From contig JAIULY010000016.1 in NCBI GenBank assembly GCA_022565875.1, positions 1 to 32,431 of the forward strand: 32,431 nucleotides of DNA, in the 5' to 3' direction. The stretch comes from Schleiferiaceae bacterium. GTDB lineage: Bacteria; Bacteroidota; Bacteroidia; Flavobacteriales; Schleiferiaceae. The position numbers and the translations under genes were made by a program. This document shows positions 1 through 8,087 of the stretch, in pieces. The notes under the pieces are model-generated. The model was not told where the DNA came from, did no database searches, and saw only the letters and a list, made by a program, of their open reading frames with translations. How positions within the stretch are numbered: the stretch's first letter is position 1; each line of letters starts with the position of its first letter.

Positions 1-2
1 GA

Positions 3-836
3 GATGATAGCAAAGACACTTTGACCTACTGGTTTGTGCCGCCAGTTGGGGGTGTTGAATTTCAATTTTTGGTGTATGTGGATACGTTTGCCGCCGATAC
101 TGTTGGTGTTTTTATTCGCGAAAGCAAGAAGGAAAAATTTTCTGTAACAGCCACAGCTAGCGGCATGATTAATCCGGAAGATACCGTTGGTTTCCGCACC
201 AATCACCCCGTTTCTTATGTGGGGCGTGATCGGGTGCAAGTGTTTTTGAATGATAGCGTTCCGGTAGAAGTTGATTGGTACTTCCCAAAAGACGATCCCT
301 TCTTGATGCAACTCATTTTTCCAAGAAACTTTGATGAAACGTACAAGATTATTGCGCCAGATAGTGCGTTTGTCGATATCTTTGAGCAAACTACGGACAC
401 GATAACAGCAACTTTCAAAACAGGAGTTGAAGATGATTTCGGGAAGTGGATTATTGCTTTAGAATTGGATTCGGGTAATTACATCCTTGAGGTGCTCACC
501 GAAAAAGATCAAGTTGTGAAAACCGAATGGTTGCAGCAATCTCAAAAAATTATCTTTCCTTTCATGACACCCGCAAAATACAAGTTGCGATTGATTGTAG
601 ATGAAAACGCCAATAAAAAGTGGGATACTGGAAAGTATCTCGATAGAAAGCAACCCGAAATTGTTCACTACATTGGTGCGCCAATAGAAGTGCGTGCGAA
701 CTGGGAAATAGAAACCAACTGGGATTTGAAAACCCCAGAAATTACCGAGGCGCTAGACTCACCTGATGATGCCGAGGCGCAAGAGGAAGGTGAGGAGACA
801 GAGTCGGAAGGTGCTGCAGACAAAGCGCCAGAATAA
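3..836 (+). CDS. Ig-like domain (SbsA-type) surface protein, C-terminal part
   Basis: The frame is open to the left edge of the window (reads D-D-S-K-D-T before the first possible TTG at 21), so this is the 3' end of a longer gene. The visible 277 residues are beta-rich, with repeated stretches typical of the large Bacteroidota lipoproteins annotated as 'Ig-like domain-containing protein'; the segment with LIVDENANKKWDTG and YLDRKQPE (around residues 195-215) is a conserved part of that family. The protein ends in a strongly acidic tail rich in E and D (from about residue 240). No membrane segment is visible. The lipoprotein signal expected in this family would lie outside the window. Function in the family is not established; an envelope or surface role is an inference. 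The call rests on recognising the family's sequence style, not on a catalytic motif. Confidence 0.7.
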   Translation, partial: DDSKDTLTYWFVPPVGGVEFQFLVYVDTFAADTVGVFIRESKKEKFSVTATASGMINPEDTVGFRTNHPVSYVGRDRVQVFLNDSVPVEVDWYFPKDDPFLMQLIFPRNFDETYKIIAPDSAFVDIFEQTTDTITATFKTGVEDDFGKWIIALELDSGNYILEVLTEKDQVVKTEWLQQSQKIIFPFMTPAKYKLRLIVDENANKKWDTGKYLDRKQPEIVHYIGAPIEVRANWEIETNWDLKTPEITEALDSPDDAEAQEEGEETESEGAADKAPE

Positions 837-882
837 TTGCGATTTCCTGAGCGACCTCGCGTATTTTTGATGCAGTTGCATC
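836..882 (+). promoter_or_regulatory. Probable pgi promoter with palindrome at the start site
   Basis: TATTTTTG at 862-869 matches the Bacteroidota -7 consensus TAnnTTTG. ATTG at 836-839 lies 22 bases upstream, an acceptable -33 element. A perfect 6+6 palindrome (GATGCA-GT-TGCATC, 869-882) starts on the last base of the -7 box and covers the expected transcription start, a natural place for a repressor operator. The leader to the pgi ATG would be about 85 bases. Confidence 0.5.
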
Positions 883-962
883 TAACTTATGTGCGGCGTT
901 ATGTGATGGAAATGATAGCAAGTTAAAACATGTATTACAGCAGTAAAAAAAACATAAATACC

Positions 963-2615
963 ATGAAAGTAATTAACCCTACTACAACCGATGCCTGGAA
1001 AGCATTAGCCGCATATGCTGCAAAGTGGCAGCAAGACAGCTTGAAAACAGCTTTTGCCACAGACACCATGCGCGCCAAATCACTCGCTATACACGCTCCG
1101 GGTTTGTTGGTTGATGTTTCAAAAACACATATCGACACAGTTGGGGTACAACTTTTTGAGCAATTGTTGAAGGAAACTGGATTTGAAGACAATAGACAGG
1201 CCTATTTTTCAGGGGCGCCCATCAACAAAACCGAAGACAGAGCTGTGCTGCACACTGCCCTGCGCAATTTTTCAGGTGACTCTGTGTGGGTTCAAGGTGA
1301 GGATGTAATGCCTGCTGTAAAAAGCGTGTTGGAGCAGATGCAACACTTCACAACGTTGCTCCGCACTGGCCATCATCTCGGGTATACGGGGAAGCAGATT
1401 CAATCGGTGGTCAATATTGGTATTGGCGGGAGTGATTTAGGCCCGCGTATGGTTTGCGAAGCCTTACGCGCTTACAATCCGGCGATTACCCCATATTTTG
1501 TGAGCAATGTAGACGGGGCCGATTGGGGTGAGGTTCGGAAACACATCGACCCTGAGACCACGCTGTTCATTATAGCTTCTAAAACCTTTACCACACAAGA
1601 AACCATGGCCAATGCCCAAGCCGCGCGGGAGTGGTTTTTGGCTTCTGCCATTGACACGAAACATGTAGCCAAACACTTTGTAGCGGTGAGTACAAACGCC
1701 GAAAAAGTAGTGGAATTTGGAATTGCTCCGGAAAATATTTTTGTATTTTGGGATTGGGTAGGCGGGCGCTATTCGCTTTGGTCTGCCATTGGTTTGGTGG
1801 TTGCGGTAGCTTATGGTTATGAGGTGTTTGAAGCACTCCTGCAAGGGGCGCATGATATGGACACCCATTTTTACAACACACCAACAGCCCAAAATATACC
1901 CGTCATGCTAGCGCTCATTGGTGTTTACTATCGCAATTTTTGGGATGCAGCATCATATGCTATTTTGCCGTATGCCCAAGATTTACATCGTTTCCCCGCT
2001 TTTTTGCAGCAAGGCGATATGGAGAGCAATGGCAAAAGTGTAGACAGAAACGGGGAGGCCTTGACTTATTCAAGCGGGCCAATCATTTGGGGTGAGCCAG
2101 GAACCAATGGGCAACACGCTTTCTTTCAGCTTATCCATCAAGGTACTGCTTTAATTCCCGCAGATTTTATCGCTTTTGCGAATCCATCGTATCCCGATCT
2201 CGTGGGCCATCATCAAAAACTTTTGGCAAATTTTACCGCACAGACACAGGCGCTAATGAATGGGAAAACAGCGGCGCAAGTGACAGCAGAACTGGAAGCT
2301 CAGGGCAAGGATCCGGATGCCATTGCGTCCTTGTTGCCCTACAAAGTATTCCCTGGAAACAAGCCCACTGTATCCATTGTATTTGACCAGCTTACCCCCT
2401 ACAATCTCGGGCGATTGATTGCGATGTATGAACATAAAATCTTTGTGCAAGGACATATCTGGAATGTGTACTCCTACGACCAATGGGGAGTGGAGTTGGG
2501 TAAGCAATTGGCGACTCAAACCCTCAATGCGTTAACGAGCAAAGGTGAATCCTTTGATTTTGATGAAAGTACAAATGGAATATTGGGATTTATTAAGCGA
2601 GAATCTAAAAAATAG
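963..2615 (+). CDS. pgi: Glucose-6-phosphate isomerase
   Basis: Interconverts glucose 6-phosphate and fructose 6-phosphate in glycolysis and gluconeogenesis; cytoplasmic. The 550-residue product matches the usual length of about 550. Both family signatures are present: DWVGGRYSLWSAIGL near residue 264, and the second signature around residues 485-515 (GRLIAMYEHKIF ... YDQWGVELGK), ending in the catalytic lysine region. The catalytic glutamate lies in MESNGKSVDRNG near residue 353, and GIGGSDLGPRMV forms the phosphate-binding loop. An in-frame ATG exists 33 bases upstream (930), but I chose 963 because MKVINPTTTDAWKAL aligns with the normal N-terminus and an A-rich tract precedes it. It is a single-gene unit, with its own likely promoter and 87 bases before the next gene. 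Confidence 0.98.
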   Translation: MKVINPTTTDAWKALAAYAAKWQQDSLKTAFATDTMRAKSLAIHAPGLLVDVSKTHIDTVGVQLFEQLLKETGFEDNRQAYFSGAPINKTEDRAVLHTALRNFSGDSVWVQGEDVMPAVKSVLEQMQHFTTLLRTGHHLGYTGKQIQSVVNIGIGGSDLGPRMVCEALRAYNPAITPYFVSNVDGADWGEVRKHIDPETTLFIIASKTFTTQETMANAQAAREWFLASAIDTKHVAKHFVAVSTNAEKVVEFGIAPENIFVFWDWVGGRYSLWSAIGLVVAVAYGYEVFEALLQGAHDMDTHFYNTPTAQNIPVMLALIGVYYRNFWDAASYAILPYAQDLHRFPAFLQQGDMESNGKSVDRNGEALTYSSGPIIWGEPGTNGQHAFFQLIHQGTALIPADFIAFANPSYPDLVGHHQKLLANFTAQTQALMNGKTAAQVTAELEAQGKDPDAIASLLPYKVFPGNKPTVSIVFDQLTPYNLGRLIAMYEHKIFVQGHIWNVYSYDQWGVELGKQLATQTLNALTSKGESFDFDESTNGILGFIKRESKK

Positions 2616-2677
2616 AAACACGCAGAATTCGAAAAACATCTAGTATTTATTGTGAGTAATTGAAAATGTATATTTAT

Positions 2678-2685
2678 TACTTTTG
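2678..2685 (+). promoter_or_regulatory. Probable -7 box for the 2703-4844 operon
   Basis: TACTTTTG is a full match to TAnnTTTG, 17 bases before the ATG at 2703. No well-spaced TTTG -33 element is seen (the nearest TTG is 25 bases upstream), so this rests on the -7 box and its position alone. Confidence 0.4.
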
Positions 2686-2702
2686 CAGGCTAAACAACAA
2701 TT

Positions 2703-3191
2703 ATGGTAATTAAGAACACCACGGCTGTCTTCTTCTTCAAGTTTTTGGCTTGGTTTGCGTTGATCGGCATTTTGGTAGACTACGGAATGAATCTGATACC
2801 GGGGACTCTGTCAGACCTGATGCCGGGATACACTTTCTCTATGTATATGGTTGGCATTTATGTGCTACTACTTTTTTTGGGGTGTAACTCGTTTACTTTT
2901 AAAGATGATTACGAGATTTTGCTTATACACTCCAAGCGTTTTTTGTGGCCAGGCAATTGGGGAAGTGCGCATATTTATCACGAATTTCCAAAGCGAAAGT
3001 TGTTGGATTATAAAGTAGTCACTTTTTTAGGCGTATTCAAATACATACGCTTGTTTTTAGACAGCAAAGAGGGCGAAAAACGCACTAGTGCCATCAACTT
3101 GACTTTCGTTGCTGATAGTTCATGTGACAAAATGATAGCTGTATTGCAACAAGTAAAAGAAGATAATCAAAACAAGAAAAATTCACTTTAA
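2703..3191 (+). CDS. Small membrane protein of unknown function
   Basis: The 162-residue product has two hydrophobic segments near the N-terminus (about residues 8-27 and 45-62), then a soluble region of about 100 residues with alternating hydrophobic and charged residues, ending in a lysine/asparagine-rich tail. The layout of two membrane spans and a small beta-rich cytoplasmic domain resembles bacterial PH-like membrane proteins, but I do not recognise the family. It is first of three closely packed genes (10 bases to the next, then 14 to hflX), so it is probably co-transcribed with the cytochrome b-like protein and HflX. No function is proposed. Confidence 0.75.
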   Translation: MVIKNTTAVFFFKFLAWFALIGILVDYGMNLIPGTLSDLMPGYTFSMYMVGIYVLLLFLGCNSFTFKDDYEILLIHSKRFLWPGNWGSAHIYHEFPKRKLLDYKVVTFLGVFKYIRLFLDSKEGEKRTSAINLTFVADSSCDKMIAVLQQVKEDNQNKKNSL

Positions 3192-3201
3192 ATTATTACC
3201 T

Positions 3202-3636
3202 ATGTATATCGGATTAAAACATTTACATTCTTTTATTCCCTATTTATTATTGCCGTTGTTGCTCATTACCATTATTTTGGCAATCACTGGGTTTAGCGGG
3301 AAGAAGGCTTATGGCGGTGCAGTAAAAAAGGTAGCGCTTTTTTCGTTTATTCTTTCGCACATCATGTTGTTGGTGGGTTTGATATTGTATTTTATCAGTC
3401 CCATAACACAAGCCGCCTTTCAAGACTTTGGCGCAGCTATGAAGGATAGCACTTTGCGCTTGTATGCTGTAGAACATATTTCTACAATGTTGATAGCTAT
3501 CATATTGTTAACAATAGGGTACGGCAAAGCCAAGCGCAATACCAACAACGCCGGAGCGCACAAACAGCTCTTTTGGTTTTATACCTTTGCTTTAATTTTA
3601 ATGCTGTCTCGCATTCCATGGCAAGCTTGGCTGTAA
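3202..3636 (+). CDS. Four-helix membrane protein, cytochrome b-like
   Basis: The 144-residue product consists of four predicted membrane helices (about residues 12-30, 42-65, 88-108 and 122-140). Histidines sit at or near helix ends: two in GLKHLHSF at the N-terminus, one in LSHIMLL (helix 2) and one in VEHISTM (helix 3). Short Bacteroidota proteins of this kind are often labelled 'cytochrome B' because these histidines could bind haem. That is a family label, not proof; haem binding is an inference. It lies 10 bases after the previous gene and 14 before hflX. No signal peptide or soluble domain is seen. Confidence 0.7.
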   Translation: MYIGLKHLHSFIPYLLLPLLLITIILAITGFSGKKAYGGAVKKVALFSFILSHIMLLVGLILYFISPITQAAFQDFGAAMKDSTLRLYAVEHISTMLIAIILLTIGYGKAKRNTNNAGAHKQLFWFYTFALILMLSRIPWQAWL

Positions 3637-3650
3637 CTCAAAAACAATAA

Positions 3651-4844
3651 ATGTTAGAAAGAGCAAAAAGATCAGAACAACGCGAAAAGGCAGTTTTAGT
3701 AGGCGTTATTACCCGTTTTCAAAGTGAGGAAAAGATAGAGGAATACCTCGACGAGTTGGCTTTTTTGGCTGATACGGCAGGTGCCGATACGCAGAAGCGC
3801 TTCGTTCAAAAACTCGATCAACCCAATCCGAAAACCTTTCTCGGTACGGGCAAAATTGAGGAGGTAGAACAGTATGTCAAGGAACACAACATCGATATTG
3901 TGATTTTTGACGATGAATTATCGCCCTCTCAATTAAAAAATCTTGAGAAAATTTTTGAGAATAAGGTATTAGATCGTACCAATCTCATTTTAGATATTTT
4001 TGCTTCACGGGCACGTACAAGTTATGCACGAACGCAAGTGGAACTAGCCCAATACGAGTACTTGTTGCCACGCCTAACGCGGATGTGGACACACTTAGAG
4101 CGCCAAAAAGGGGGTATCGGTATGCGTGGTCCAGGGGAAACTCAAATAGAAACCGACCGCCGCATTATTAAAGAGAAAATTAGTTTATTGAAAGAAAAGC
4201 TGCAAAAAATAGACAAACAAATGTCCATTCAGCGCAGCAATCGAGGCAGTATGGTTCGGGCGGCTTTGGTCGGGTATACCAATGTAGGCAAGTCTACACT
4301 GATGAATGTGATTAGTAAATCAGATGTGTTTGCTGAAAATAAATTGTTTGCCACCCTAGATACCACAGTGCGTAAAGTGGTTTTTCACAATTTGCCTTTT
4401 CTCTTGGCCGATACGGTGGGATTTATTCGCAAGCTTCCTACGCAATTAGTTGAGTCCTTTAAGTCGACACTTGATGAGGTGCGCGAGGCCGATGTCCTCA
4501 TTCACGTTGTAGATATTTCGCATGAGAGTTTTGAAGATCATATCAAATCAGTAAACGAAACCATAGCCGAAATAGATCCTACGCCTAAGCCGGTGATAAT
4601 GGTGTTCAATAAAATTGACCAATACAGGTACGAGGAGCAAGATGAATACGACTTGGGGCCTAAGCTTCCCGTGAACTATTCCTTGGAAGATTGGAAGCAA
4701 ACGTGGATGAACAAGATGGGAGAAAACTGTGTGTTTATCTCCGCCACGGAAAAGCATCACATCGAAGAATTGCGCGACAAAATGTATAACGTGATTAAGG
4801 AAATCCACCAAGAGCGGTACCCTTACAACAATTTTCTATTTTAG
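3651..4844 (+). CDS. hflX: Ribosome-associated GTPase HflX
   Basis: HflX binds the 50S subunit and splits stalled or hibernating 70S ribosomes. The 397-residue product has the N-terminal HflX domain (about 20-200, including TFLGTGKIEE and the conserved MRGPGETQIETDRR stretch) and a GTPase domain: G1 GYTNVGKST from residue 208, G3 DTVGFIRKLP near 254 and G4 FNKID near 318. A helical linker rich in lysine and glutamate joins them. The ATG at 3651 follows the upstream stop by 14 bases; the start MLERAKRSEQREKAVLVGV fits the family. It is probably the last gene of the 2703-4844 operon. Confidence 0.97.
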   Translation: MLERAKRSEQREKAVLVGVITRFQSEEKIEEYLDELAFLADTAGADTQKRFVQKLDQPNPKTFLGTGKIEEVEQYVKEHNIDIVIFDDELSPSQLKNLEKIFENKVLDRTNLILDIFASRARTSYARTQVELAQYEYLLPRLTRMWTHLERQKGGIGMRGPGETQIETDRRIIKEKISLLKEKLQKIDKQMSIQRSNRGSMVRAALVGYTNVGKSTLMNVISKSDVFAENKLFATLDTTVRKVVFHNLPFLLADTVGFIRKLPTQLVESFKSTLDEVREADVLIHVVDISHESFEDHIKSVNETIAEIDPTPKPVIMVFNKIDQYRYEEQDEYDLGPKLPVNYSLEDWKQTWMNKMGENCVFISATEKHHIEELRDKMYNVIKEIHQERYPYNNFLF

Positions 4845-4866
4845 CAGCTTCATTTTCTCAGTTTTG

Positions 4867-4888
4867 CGCTTTCGCTAATGCGAGGGCG
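4867..4888 (+). other. Hairpin in the maeB leader
   Basis: CGCTTTCGC, loop TAAT, GCGAGGGCG: nine consecutive pairs, two of them G-U (4867-4875 with 4880-4888). There is no T-run after it, so it is not a typical intrinsic terminator. It sits 41 bases before the maeB ATG and just after hflX, so it could cap the hflX 3' end or lie in the maeB leader. Confidence 0.4.
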
Positions 4889-4929
4889 TGATGCTGCTAT
4901 ACAACAAACCACTACAACAAAAGAACAAC

Positions 4930-7206
4930 ATGCAGCAGAAGATAAAGCGTCAAGACGCATTAGACTATCACCAGCAAGGACGACCGGGAAAAATCGAGGT
5001 CATACCCTCAAAACCTACCAATAGCCAACGCGATTTAGCCATGGCCTATTCGCCAGGTGTTGCAGAGCCCTGCAAAGAAATAGCAGATGACAAAGACAAC
5101 GTTTATAAGTACACCGCCAAAGGAAATTTGGTTGCGGTAATCAGCAATGGGACGGCCGTGTTAGGCCTAGGCGACATTGGTCCAGAGGCATCTAAGCCCG
5201 TGATGGAGGGTAAGGGGTTGTTGTTTAAGATTTTTGCCGACATTGATGTGTTTGACCTTGAGCTAGATACCAAAGACCCTGATAAATTTGTGGAGACTGT
5301 CAAGATTTTGGCGCCAACGTTTGGTGGTATTAACCTGGAGGATATTAGCGCACCAGAATGTTTCGAAATCGAACAGCGCTTGCGCGATGAATTGGATATA
5401 CCGATTATGCACGACGATCAGCACGGTACGGCTATCATCAGTGGGGCAGCCTTATTGAATGCATTGTTGATTCAAGAAAAAGACATAGCGCAGGTAAAGG
5501 TAGTATTTAATGGTGCAGGGGCATCAGCTGTGAGTTGTGCCAAACTTTATTTGGCGCTAGGTGTCTTGCCTGAAAACTTAATAATGGTGGACAGCAAAGG
5601 CGTCATCCATACTGAAAGAGAAAACCTGACCCAAGAAAAGCAACTGTTTGCTCGGGCAACCCACTTGCGTACCTTGGAGGAGGCATTGGCAAACGCAGAT
5701 GTATTTGTTGGATTGTCGCGGGGGAACATTCTCACTGGAGATACATTAAAAACAATGGCCGAAAAGCCCATAGTTTTTGCCTTAGCGAATCCAGATCCTG
5801 AGATTCCTTATGCGGAAGCCATTGCCGCAAGGCCAGACGCCATAATCGCCTCTGGACGAAGTGATCACCCCAATCAGGTAAACAATGTGCTGGGTTTTCC
5901 ATATATATTTAGAGGCGCGTTAGATGTACGTGCAACCAGCATCAACGAGGACATGAAATTAGGAGCCGTTTACGCCATCGCAGCGTTGGCAAGAGAAACG
6001 GTTCCAGAGATTGTAAATTTAGCATACAATCAGAAAAACTTACAATTTGGTCCGCAGTACATTATACCCAAACCCTTTGATCCTCGGCTGATTCAAACTG
6101 TGAGTATTGCTGTAGCCAAAGCAGCAGTAGAAAGCGGTGTAGCCAAACAGCCCATTACCGATTGGGACGCTTACAAAGAAGAACTACTCAACAGATTGGG
6201 ACGCGACGATAAATTTATGCGCCTTGCCATGGAAAAAGCACGGTCGAATCCTAAGCGTATTGTTTTTGCAGAAGCGGAGAGTTTCAAAGTATTGAAGGCC
6301 GCCCAGATTATTCGAGATGAAGGGATTGCTATACCTATTTTACTTGGTGACAAAGAAGTGATTCACAGTTTAATTCAAGAACACCAACTCGGTATTGAGG
6401 ATGTACAAATTATCAATCCGAGAAAAGATGCACCAAAAATTGACACCTATGCCAATGTGTATTACGAAAAGCGCAAACGTAGAGGTGTAACGCCATCAGA
6501 AGCGAGAAAGGTAATGCGCGAGCGCAACTACTACGGTCCAATGATGGTGGAAGCAGGTGATGCAGATGCATTTATTAATGGAGTGATCAACCGCTATCCA
6601 AAGGCTATTAAGCCGATATTGGAAATTATTGGCACCAAACCCGGGGTGAAAAAAGTAGCAGGTATGTATATTATGCTCACCAAATGGGGGCCGATGTTCT
6701 TTGCGGACACGACCATCAACACGAACCCGACTACAGAGGAGCTAGTGGAAATTGTACTAAACACCGCCGATACCGTGAAGCGCATAAACATTAAACCAAA
6801 AGTGGCTGTATTGAGCTATAGTAATTTTGGATCGCATGACGGCCAGGTTGCGCGCACGGCACACCGTGCAGTGGAGATTTTACGGCGGGATCATCCACAC
6901 TTGTTAGTGGATGGTGAAATGCAAGCAAATTTTGCTTTCAACAATGATTTATTACAGGAGGTCTTCCCTTTTAGTGATCTCGTAGGTCATCGTCCCAATG
7001 TGATTATTTTCCCAGACTTGGCTTCGGGCAATATCGCTTACAAGATGTTACAATCCTTTGGAGCTGCTGAAGCTATTGGTCCGGTTTTAATTGGTGTAAA
7101 CAAACCCGCCCATGTCATGCAAATGGGGAGTAGTGTACGCGAAATTGTGAATATGGCGGCTATCTCAGCTGTGGATGCACAAACCCGAAATGGACTAGGC
7201 TATTAA
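4930..7206 (+). CDS. maeB: NADP-dependent malic enzyme, two-domain MaeB
   Basis: Oxidatively decarboxylates malate to pyruvate, giving NADPH; cytoplasmic. The 758-residue product has the full MaeB layout. The malic enzyme half (about 1-425) contains AYSPGVAEPC, DIGPEASKPVMEGK, HDDQHGTAI and the NAD(P) fold NGAGASAVSCAKL, followed by ALANPDPEI. The C-terminal half (about 430-758) is phosphotransacetylase-like, with GPVLIGVNKPAHVMQMGSS near the end; in this family it serves acetyl-CoA regulation and oligomer formation rather than catalysis. The open frame extends up to 4888, but MQQKIKRQDALDYHQQGRPGK at 4930 matches the usual N-terminus. A strong terminator follows the stop by 9 bases. Confidence 0.97.
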   Translation: MQQKIKRQDALDYHQQGRPGKIEVIPSKPTNSQRDLAMAYSPGVAEPCKEIADDKDNVYKYTAKGNLVAVISNGTAVLGLGDIGPEASKPVMEGKGLLFKIFADIDVFDLELDTKDPDKFVETVKILAPTFGGINLEDISAPECFEIEQRLRDELDIPIMHDDQHGTAIISGAALLNALLIQEKDIAQVKVVFNGAGASAVSCAKLYLALGVLPENLIMVDSKGVIHTERENLTQEKQLFARATHLRTLEEALANADVFVGLSRGNILTGDTLKTMAEKPIVFALANPDPEIPYAEAIAARPDAIIASGRSDHPNQVNNVLGFPYIFRGALDVRATSINEDMKLGAVYAIAALARETVPEIVNLAYNQKNLQFGPQYIIPKPFDPRLIQTVSIAVAKAAVESGVAKQPITDWDAYKEELLNRLGRDDKFMRLAMEKARSNPKRIVFAEAESFKVLKAAQIIRDEGIAIPILLGDKEVIHSLIQEHQLGIEDVQIINPRKDAPKIDTYANVYYEKRKRRGVTPSEARKVMRERNYYGPMMVEAGDADAFINGVINRYPKAIKPILEIIGTKPGVKKVAGMYIMLTKWGPMFFADTTINTNPTTEELVEIVLNTADTVKRINIKPKVAVLSYSNFGSHDGQVARTAHRAVEILRRDHPHLLVDGEMQANFAFNNDLLQEVFPFSDLVGHRPNVIIFPDLASGNIAYKMLQSFGAAEAIGPVLIGVNKPAHVMQMGSSVREIVNMAAISAVDAQTRNGLGY

Positions 7207-7215
7207 AATCCACCA

Positions 7216-7249
7216 ACCCGCAGCATTACTTCGCTGCGGGTTTTTTTTT
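7216..7249 (+). terminator. Intrinsic terminator of maeB
   Basis: ACCCGCAGC (7216-7224), 8-base loop, GCTGCGGGT (7233-7241), nine perfect pairs followed by eight more T. The stop codon of the opposing YjbR gene lies in the loop, so the hairpin also encodes that protein's last residues. Confidence 0.93.
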
Positions 7250-7570
7250 GGATTTTGGCTTCACCAATGTGTAACTGTCGAATATCCAGTCTTTAAGCAG
7301 TGTGTCGGGCAATGTATCCTCCAGAATTACGGTGTTCCAATGTTTTTTATTCATGTGGTAGCCCGGTAAAACAAAACCGTATGTTTCTCGCAATGCAATA
7401 GCCTTTTCTGGCTCGCATTTGAGATTGATGCGCAAGGGATTTTCGTCCAAAGCAACGAGAGCAAAAATTTTATCCATCACGCGAAAGGCTAATACCTCGG
7501 GGCCAAAAGGCGTGTCTACTCGAGTGTCGGGTAAGGATAAACAATGGTTGTAGAGTGCTTCGATGTTCAT
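7226..7570 (-). CDS. MmcQ/YjbR family protein
   Basis: The 114-residue product belongs to the MmcQ/YjbR-like (CyaY-like fold) family: it starts MNIEALYNHCLSLPDT, has the central DKIFALVALDENPLRINLKC strand region, and the hallmark YHMNKKHWNTV near residue 75. Some members are described as DNA-binding; the role is not settled. The open frame allows a start 21 bases upstream (7591), but MNIEALYNHC is the usual family start. The tail is lysine-rich (KPKSKKKPAAK) and is encoded by the T-tract and stem of the maeB terminator on the other strand. It stands alone, convergent with maeB. Confidence 0.9.
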   Translation of the reverse strand: MNIEALYNHCLSLPDTRVDTPFGPEVLAFRVMDKIFALVALDENPLRINLKCEPEKAIALRETYGFVLPGYHMNKKHWNTVILEDTLPDTLLKDWIFDSYTLVKPKSKKKPAAK

Positions 7571-7591
7571 TCGTAGTGGATTGAGGGACAA

Positions 7592-8087
7592 ATATAATAG
7601 TTTATAAAGGTTTATGAAGGTTTATTTTGGGTTTGAAGGCCATCGTTGCCCGTGTGGCTTGCCCTCCGGTTCGGTGTGGCTTGTCCCCGCCGGGCTCTCG
7701 TGAAACGTATCGTAATTCATTCCACGAATTTTTCCAAAGGGTTTGGGCGTTGGGAAGTTAGGGGTTTGGCGCGGCGTGTTCTTGGACGACGTTGAGATAT
7801 TCATTCTTCCATTATTTCCGAATGGTTTAAAGTTGAAAGTTTAAGGTTTAACTTAAACTTTAAACCTTAAACTTAAAGGGTTTGGAAGTTAGGCGACGTG
7901 TTTCATCACGGATTTCGTAAAGGGCGTGGCTTGCCCCGTCGGTCTTGATTAGCGTATCGTAATTCATTCCGTGAATTTTGGTTTCGCCATGTATTTTTGG
8001 GGCAGTACAGGTTTATCGCTAATTCTCTTTGTTATCTTTTAGGTAGTGGGGGGTGAAGGGCTTACCTTTGCGGCAAATTTTTTTGAA
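7592..8087. repeat. Intergenic region of degenerate direct and inverted repeats
   Basis: No credible gene lies here. Two copies of a 27-base unit (7706-7732 and 7953-7979, differing at two positions: CGTATCGTAATTCATTCC then ACGAATTTT-like or GTGAATTTT) are visible. TGGCTTGCCC or close variants occur near 7655, 7676 and 7927, and GGGTTTGG followed by GGAAGTTAGG-like text occurs near 7739 and 7878. Between them lies a perfect 15-bp inverted repeat, AAGTTTAAGGTTTAA at 7837-7851 and its complement at 7860-7874. This looks like decayed copies of a dispersed intergenic repeat. A TATTTTTG at 7992-7999 could be a -7 box for the next gene, without a clear -33 element. Confidence 0.6.

Noticed and set aside
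1464-1892. 142-codon minus-strand frame
   Set aside because: Opposite the well-conserved pgi coding sequence, with no recognisable domain; a shadow frame.
4867-4888. Hairpin considered as a riboswitch for maeB
   Set aside because: A single stem-loop with two G-U pairs and no conserved riboswitch core; kept only as an unexplained hairpin.
7622-7804. 60-codon minus-strand frame
   Set aside because: It lies entirely in degenerate intergenic repeats; the translation (proline, threonine and glycine rich) has no protein-like pattern.
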